Source of the DNA: Bacteroidales bacterium
GTDB lineage: Bacteria; Bacteroidota; Bacteroidia; Bacteroidales; VadinHA17
DNA: 10,675 nt
NCBI GenBank assembly: GCA_027451265.1
Contig: DAIDJT010000061.1
Span: 1 to 10,675, forward strand
Reading direction: 5' to 3'
The first letter of the stretch is position 1, and each line of letters starts with the position of its first letter. Shown here one piece after another: positions 6,901 through 10,675 of the stretch. The position numbers and the translations under genes are program-made. The notes under the pieces were generated by a model that had not been told where the DNA came from, made no database searches, and was given only the letters and a program-made list of their open reading frames with translations.

Positions 6901-7869
6901 AGATTCCCGCTCAGAGTACGCTATGCACGGGAACTCCGGGATAATCCGGAGGACCTGAAGAAAATCCTTGTACCGGCAATGAACGGAGCCCAGGTCCCTC
7001 TCGGCAGTATAGCGGAAATTGAATATACAAGGGGAGCCCAGATGATACGAAGTGAGAATACCTTCCTTGTCGGTTATGTCATCTTCGATAAGACTGAAGG
7101 CACTGCGGAAGTTGATGTGGTGAAACAGGCAGAAAAAATCCTGAAGGATAAGATTAATTCAGGTGAGATTTCACTTCCTGACGGCGTGACTTTCAAATTT
7201 GCCGGAAACTATGAGCACCAGCTCAGGGCAACCAAAAGACTGGCGCTGGTGATTCCCATAAGCCTGATTTTGATATTACTCTTACTGTACTTCCAGTTCA
7301 GGACAATAACTGCCTCATTCATACACTTTTCAGGGGTCTTTGTCGCATTCTCAGGCGGATTCATTATGCTATGGCTTTATGGTCAGGACTGGTTTATGAA
7401 CTTCTCAATTGCCGGGCTGAACCTTCGCGACATGTTCCAGATGCATGAAATAAACCTGAGTGTCGCGGTATGGGTAGGCTTCATCGCACTGTTCGGCATT
7501 GCCACAAATGACGGGGTAATAATGGGAACCTATATTCACCAGGTGTTTGAAGACCTTAAACCGAAGACGGTTCATGACGTGAGGGAGGCTGTGGTGATGG
7601 CCGGGAAGAAAAGGGTCCGACCTGCAATGATGACCACTGCGGTGGCTGTTATTGCACTGCTGCCTGTTCTTTCTTCAACAGGAAAGGGGGCAGATATAAT
7701 GGTCCCGATGGCAATACCGACTTTCGGAGGCATGATAATACAGGTTATGACAATTTTTGTTGTTCCGGTTTTCCAGGCAATCTGGAGGGAAGGGGAAGTG
7801 TCACGGTCTGGAAAGTTACAAGGTCAGGTACTAAAAGATAAAATGGAAGATGAAAACAATACTATATAA
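3997..7869 (+). CDS. cusA: CusA-type Cu(I)/Ag(I) RND efflux permease, enlarged
   Basis: Inner-membrane, proton-driven pump of the heavy-metal RND family. It has 1290 residues against 1047 in E. coli CusA. The copper subtype is supported by methionines at all three positions of the E. coli site: Met721 (FLLMPT; M573), Met771 (APVQMFEN; M623) and Met874 (RLVMLSTG; M672). CzcA-type pumps lack the MLSTG motif there. The TM4 aspartate is Asp431 (GVMVDIGIV; D405). The E. coli relay residues E939 and K984 align with Asn1171 (next to Asp1172) and Ala1210. Extra length comes mainly from a hydrophobic block at about 532-636 between TM6 and TM7, with three or four possible membrane segments, and about 54 residues between Met771 and Met874 in the periplasmic domain. 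The stop overlaps the channel gene by 20 nt. Confidence 0.93.
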   Translation: MFNRLVKYFLENRLITFILLIAFVVMGLVTMPFSLKSGLLPRDPVPVDAIPDIGDNQQIVATEWMGRSPQDIQDQVTYPLTTALLGIPGVQTIRSTSMFGMSFIYIIFKDNVEFYWSRSRILEKLNSLPPGTLPEGVQPTLGPDATALGQIFWYTLEGRNPETGEPAGGWDPSELKTIQDFYVKYSLSSAEGVSEVASAGGFLKEYQVDLKPEALKAYNVSVMDVMNAVKRSNLDIGAETIELNNVEYIIRGLGYVKSLNDLELSVVTVRENVPVRIRDVAVVSFGPAPRRGGLDKAGSEAVGAVVVARYGSNPMEVINNVKEKIKEIEAGLPQKTLPDGTVSKVTIVPFYDRTGLIKETIGTLESALSHEILISIIVIIVLVMNLRASLIVASLLPIGVLMTFILMRFLGIDANIVALSGIAIAIGVMVDIGIVDVENILRHLEMPENRGIKGKKLMRVIYEATTEVRAAVVTSIATTIVSFLPVFAMQAQEGKLFHPLAWTKTFALLSAFILGIVVLPTLVHIFFNISFDRKKIRIAWNSVLIVAGISLAIVFKSWLAIALVAVGVNNLLDHRWSVNRKEYPNYINISITVLFATWYLSKEWLPLGAHNSEFVNFLFVAGIVTVILLALMSMVRHYEKILRWALENKRKFLLIPAVTLLFGLLVWQGADRIFGFVPGGAEKLGWKNFRQTSFWQKTTAAFPGTGKEFMPSLNEGSFLLMPTSMPHSGIQMNLEYIETLDKRLSAIPEVEIAVGKWGRVSSALDPAPVQMFENTINYRPEYILDENGHRMRFKVNKDGDYMLTGDRTYNPAAGEFRIIPADSLIPDRKGEYFRQWRPHIKRPDDIWQEIVKVTDIPGLTSAPKLQPIETRLVMLSTGMRAPMGLKVYGPDLNSIEEAGLIFEKALKDVPSVKGSSVFYDRAVGAPYLEINLDREAMARYGMSVSEVQEILQVAVGGMTLSTSVEGRERFPLRVRYARELRDNPEDLKKILVPAMNGAQVPLGSIAEIEYTRGAQMIRSENTFLVGYVIFDKTEGTAEVDVVKQAEKILKDKINSGEISLPDGVTFKFAGNYEHQLRATKRLALVIPISLILILLLLYFQFRTITASFIHFSGVFVAFSGGFIMLWLYGQDWFMNFSIAGLNLRDMFQMHEINLSVAVWVGFIALFGIATNDGVIMGTYIHQVFEDLKPKTVHDVREAVVMAGKKRVRPAMMTTAVAVIALLPVLSSTGKGADIMVPMAIPTFGGMIIQVMTIFVVPVFQAIWREGEVSRSGKLQGQVLKDKMEDENNTI

Positions 7870-9373
7870 GATTCTGATAGCATCAGTCATCTCCGGCGCA
7901 GCTTCTGCAGAATTAAGGAGCCAGGCTTTCCCTGATTCCCTGGCAGCGTACCTTGAAATTGCTGCAATGAAAAATCCGGGAGTACAAAAGACCCTGCTCG
8001 AGTACCAGGCTGCACTTCAGAAGGTACCGCAGGTAAGCAGCCTGCCTGATCCGGAGCTGAGTGCAGGTGTCTTCCTCAAACCTATGGAACTGATGACCGG
8101 AAACCAGGTTGCTGATTTCCGCCTGATGCAGATGTTCCCCTGGTTCGGAGTGCTTCGGAATGCGAAAGACGAAATGAGCCTCATGGCAAATGCGAAATAC
8201 GAGCTGTTCCGCGATGCGAAGGCGCAGGTCAGTTACGATGTTCAGAAAGCCTGGTATGAATTATTCAAAGTCCGCGAAGAGATAAGGATTTCTGAAAAGA
8301 ATATTGAAATACTGAGAATCATTGAACGACTTTCACTTGTTAAATATAAATCTCCTGCCTCCGGAAGCGGGGCTGCCACTCCTGCGGGGTCCATGCCCTC
8401 GCGCGGTTCTCAGGGGGGAATGGGAGAGAATCCTTCGGGAATGGGAAGCATGACTGGCAATCAGACAGGCCGGAGCGCTGCTGCCTCAGGTGTTGGTCAG
8501 CCGTCAATGCAGACATCCTCAACGCTATCATCTTCCATGCAGACATCCTCCATGCAGGCATCCTCCGCGCAATCATCTTCCATGCAGGCATCCTCAATGG
8601 GAACTTCATCCGGCAGATCAGGACTCGCAGATCTCTACAGGATACAGATTGAGATCCTCGGGCTTGAAGACAATATTGCCTCACTAAAAAATCAGGAAAG
8701 AACAGTAATTGCAAGGTTCAACAGTCTGCTTGACCGGGATCCTGTGTTTCCGGTTTATAGTGACACAATTGCCGGAAACGCTCCTGTCGGATTCGCGGAG
8801 AAAATGGCCCTTGACAGTCTGCTGGCAGACAATCCGATGCTAAAAATGATAGGTTATGAGAGCCGGTCGCTTGAGGCACGGAAACGGATGATCTCAGGGA
8901 TGAGCTACCCGATGATGGGACTGGGCATCAATTACTCTCTGATCAATAAAAGCCCGATGCTGGAATCAGCGATGAACGGCTCAGACATGATTATGCCTAT
9001 GGTTTCCGTAACAATCCCGGTTTACAGGAAAAAGTATAATGCGATGAAATCGGAAACTGACCTGCTCAAACTCTCCTCTGAGCAGGACTACAGGGCAACC
9101 ATCAACTCCCTGAAGGCAGATCTGTACGCCGCTTTGCTCAACTACCAGGATGCCTCGCGGAAGGCTAAGCTTTACGAGGACCAGCGAAGCCTTGCGGCCA
9201 GGTCATTCGACCTTTTGCTGAAGGATTTCTCATCCTCGGCGTCATCACTGACAGACGTGTTAAGGTTACAGCAGCAGCTCTATGAATATGAGCTTAAGCT
9301 GATCGAATCAAAGGCAGATCAGAATATTTCATCTGCCCTGATCACACGGCTAATGGCATCATCAACAAACTAA
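7850..9373 (+). CDS. TolC/CusC-family outer-membrane efflux protein with Met/Ser-rich insert
   Basis: The outer-membrane channel of the tripartite copper efflux system, 507 residues. A signal peptide covers about 1-20 (ending GAASA). Two outer-membrane-efflux repeats follow, with the usual SLPDPEL (64-70), MFPWFG (95-100) and long amphipathic helices. The first helical hairpin should turn near residue 165, before the DLYRIQ segment (261-266), which matches the second turn at F460 to DVLRLQ (469-474). In TolC these turns are the periplasmic tips that meet the adaptor. Here the first turn is replaced by about 90 residues (168-257) rich in Ser, Gly, Ala and Met, with nine Met and no Cys, His or aromatic residue. 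Its end holds seven tandem pentapeptides. The start overlaps cusA by 20 nt, and cusB follows after 14 bp. Confidence 0.9.
   Translation: MKTILYKILIASVISGAASAELRSQAFPDSLAAYLEIAAMKNPGVQKTLLEYQAALQKVPQVSSLPDPELSAGVFLKPMELMTGNQVADFRLMQMFPWFGVLRNAKDEMSLMANAKYELFRDAKAQVSYDVQKAWYELFKVREEIRISEKNIEILRIIERLSLVKYKSPASGSGAATPAGSMPSRGSQGGMGENPSGMGSMTGNQTGRSAAASGVGQPSMQTSSTLSSSMQTSSMQASSAQSSSMQASSMGTSSGRSGLADLYRIQIEILGLEDNIASLKNQERTVIARFNSLLDRDPVFPVYSDTIAGNAPVGFAEKMALDSLLADNPMLKMIGYESRSLEARKRMISGMSYPMMGLGINYSLINKSPMLESAMNGSDMIMPMVSVTIPVYRKKYNAMKSETDLLKLSSEQDYRATINSLKADLYAALLNYQDASRKAKLYEDQRSLAARSFDLLLKDFSSSASSLTDVLRLQQQLYEYELKLIESKADQNISSALITRLMASSTN
8507..8611 (+). repeat. Seven in-frame 15-bp units encoding Met/Ser pentapeptides
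   Basis: Codons 220-254 of the channel gene divide into seven 5-residue units: MQTSS, TLSSS, MQTSS, MQASS, AQSSS, MQASS and MGTSS. The core DNA unit is ATGCAGRCATCCTCM with variants. Because the period is a multiple of three, gain or loss of a unit would change insert length without a frameshift. The units put a methionine every 5 to 10 residues in a flexible serine-rich chain. Confidence 0.85.
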
Positions 9374-9387
9374 CGAGAATTACTCAA

Positions 9388-10675
9388 ATGGAAAAACTTA
9401 ATAAATCTCAGATAACCCGGCTGTTCTCCAACGCGTATTTTAAATACACTCTTTTCATTCTGGCCGGCTTTTTTCTTGGCTGGCTGATCTTCCGTGACGG
9501 ACACAGTCATCACAAAGAGACAACACAGGCTTCGGAGGTGGTGCAGGAGACAACCTGGACATGCTCAATGCACCCGCAGATAAGGATGCCGGAACCGGGT
9601 AAATGCCCCATCTGCGGCATGGACCTGATTCCTCTCGTTCAGAACGGATCATCCGGCATTGATCCTGATGCTGTCCACCTGACGAAGGAAGGCGCAGCCC
9701 TTGCCAACGTACAGACTACAGTAACATCCAGGCAAAAACCCGTCAAGGAAGTGAGGCTTTACGGAAAAGTGACGGCTGATGAAAGAATGCTCCAGAGCCA
9801 GGTGTCTCAGGTCTCCGGCAGGATAGAAAAGCTGTATGTGAATTTTACAGGGGAGAACATAAGAAAGGGACAAGTGCTCGCACAGGTTTACTCCCCGGAA
9901 CTAATTTCCGCACAGCAGGAACTGATTGAGACCTCAAGGACAAAAGAGACTCAGCCTGCAATCTATGAAGCGGCCAGGGAAAAACTTCGCCAGTGGAAAA
10001 TCACTGATGAACAGATCTCAGCCATAGAGAGCTCAGGTGTAACGCAGTCATTGGTCGATGTCGTTTCCAATTCAAACGGTATCGTAATCTCTAAACTCGT
10101 AAACACCGGAAACTATATTTCCCAGGGGACAATACTATATGAGATAGCAGACCTTTCCGGGCTATGGGTACTCTTTGATGCATATGAGGGTGATCTGAGG
10201 TTCCTCAGGAAGGGGGAAAAACTCACATTCACTGTCGAGGCATTACCGGGTGAAAAATTCACCGGAACGATTGCCTTCATTGATCCGGTTATTGATCCGG
10301 TGACTCGCGTGGCAAAGGTCAGGGTTGAAACCCGTAACATCACAGGCAGGTTAAAGCCGGAAATGTTTGTCACAGGAATTGTTTCAACCGCTTTGCCCGA
10401 GTTCAGCAATAACCTTGTAATTCCGAAATCTGCCGTTCTCTGGACGGGTAAGCGGTCAATCGTTTATGTGAAGCAGGCCGGTATTGATGAACCTGTCTTC
10501 AGGATGCGTGAGATAGAACTGGGGCCTGCACTTGGAGACAGTTATGTTGTTGTCTCAGGTCTGGCAGAGGGAGAAGAGATTGTCACAAACGGCACCTTCA
10601 GTGTTGATGCGGCTGCCCAGTTGGCGGGCAAACCGAGCATGATGAATCCGGCCGGTGGAGCTGCCACCACCGGAC
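9388..10675 (+). CDS. cusB: CusB-type periplasmic adaptor with N-terminal heavy-metal-binding domain (3' end beyond the window)
   Basis: Membrane-fusion protein linking CusA to the outer-membrane channel; 429 codons are present before the window ends, still in frame. A single membrane anchor lies at about 19-36, with a His-rich stretch after it (H39, H41, H42). Next comes a heavy-metal-binding module, WTCSMHP...GKCPICGMDL (57-80), with Cys59, Met61, His62, Cys73, Cys76 and Met79 as likely ligands. The adaptor core follows: a lipoyl-like half ending VSGRIEKLYV (142-151), an alpha-hairpin at about 170-217, the second lipoyl half NGIVISKLVNTG (230-241), a beta-barrel with WVLFDAYE (260-267) and GRLKPEMFV (320-328), and a membrane-proximal domain from about 340. 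The ATG at 9388 is 14 bp after the channel gene and gives a normal membrane anchor. Further C-terminal domains cannot be excluded. Confidence 0.92.
   Translation, partial: MEKLNKSQITRLFSNAYFKYTLFILAGFFLGWLIFRDGHSHHKETTQASEVVQETTWTCSMHPQIRMPEPGKCPICGMDLIPLVQNGSSGIDPDAVHLTKEGAALANVQTTVTSRQKPVKEVRLYGKVTADERMLQSQVSQVSGRIEKLYVNFTGENIRKGQVLAQVYSPELISAQQELIETSRTKETQPAIYEAAREKLRQWKITDEQISAIESSGVTQSLVDVVSNSNGIVISKLVNTGNYISQGTILYEIADLSGLWVLFDAYEGDLRFLRKGEKLTFTVEALPGEKFTGTIAFIDPVIDPVTRVAKVRVETRNITGRLKPEMFVTGIVSTALPEFSNNLVIPKSAVLWTGKRSIVYVKQAGIDEPVFRMREIELGPALGDSYVVVSGLAEGEEIVTNGTFSVDAAAQLAGKPSMMNPAGGAATTG

Noticed and set aside
1..10675. Mobile elements, tRNA or rRNA genes, CRISPR arrays, phage or toxin-antitoxin genes.
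   Set aside because: Nothing in either strand suggested any of these; gene order and composition look uniform and chromosomal.

Overview
The window looks like chromosomal DNA of a Bacteroidota bacterium, probably Bacteroidales-like. The reasons are the metY-metX-hom gene order, a HYC_CC_PP-type periplasmic protein heading a copper-efflux operon, an enlarged CusA, promoter elements close to the Bacteroidota TAnnTTTG consensus, and almost no Shine-Dalgarno sequences before the genes. No mobile element, RNA gene, CRISPR array or phage gene was seen. All genes are intact except the two cut by the window edges.

Left part (1-2880, minus strand): a methionine-synthesis operon transcribed leftwards. 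A candidate promoter (2849-2878) drives a short leader. The leader holds a 22-codon ORF (2743-2811) whose end is packed with Met and Cys codons. The ORF is flanked by exactly complementary 7-mers that can pair in competing ways. Then follow metY (O-acetylhomoserine sulfhydrylase), metX (homoserine O-acyltransferase) and the start of hom (homoserine dehydrogenase), joined by 4-nt and 20-nt overlaps. Together they make homoserine, activate it and sulfhydrylate it to homocysteine. The leader reads like an amino-acid attenuator sensing the end products, and it is the most novel item in the window.

Right part (2937-10675, plus strand): a divergent Cu(I)/Ag(I) export operon. The order is a HYC_CC_PP-type periplasmic Cys/His protein, a secreted HMA-domain metal-binding protein, CusA (inner-membrane RND pump), a TolC/CusC-like outer-membrane channel, and CusB (adaptor with an N-terminal metal-binding domain, cut by the window end). 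The two small periplasmic proteins probably bind or deliver metal, and CusA-CusB-channel expel it across both membranes. CusA keeps all three methionines of the E. coli copper site. It lacks the Glu and Lys of the E. coli CusA proton relay at the aligned positions and carries two large insertions. The channel protein has an approximately 90-residue Met/Ser/Gly-rich insert, including seven tandem pentapeptides, at the predicted hairpin tip where the adaptor should dock.

The intergenic gaps hold possible control elements: a 16-bp direct repeat and a 12-bp palindrome before the HMA gene, and three successive inverted repeats before cusA.
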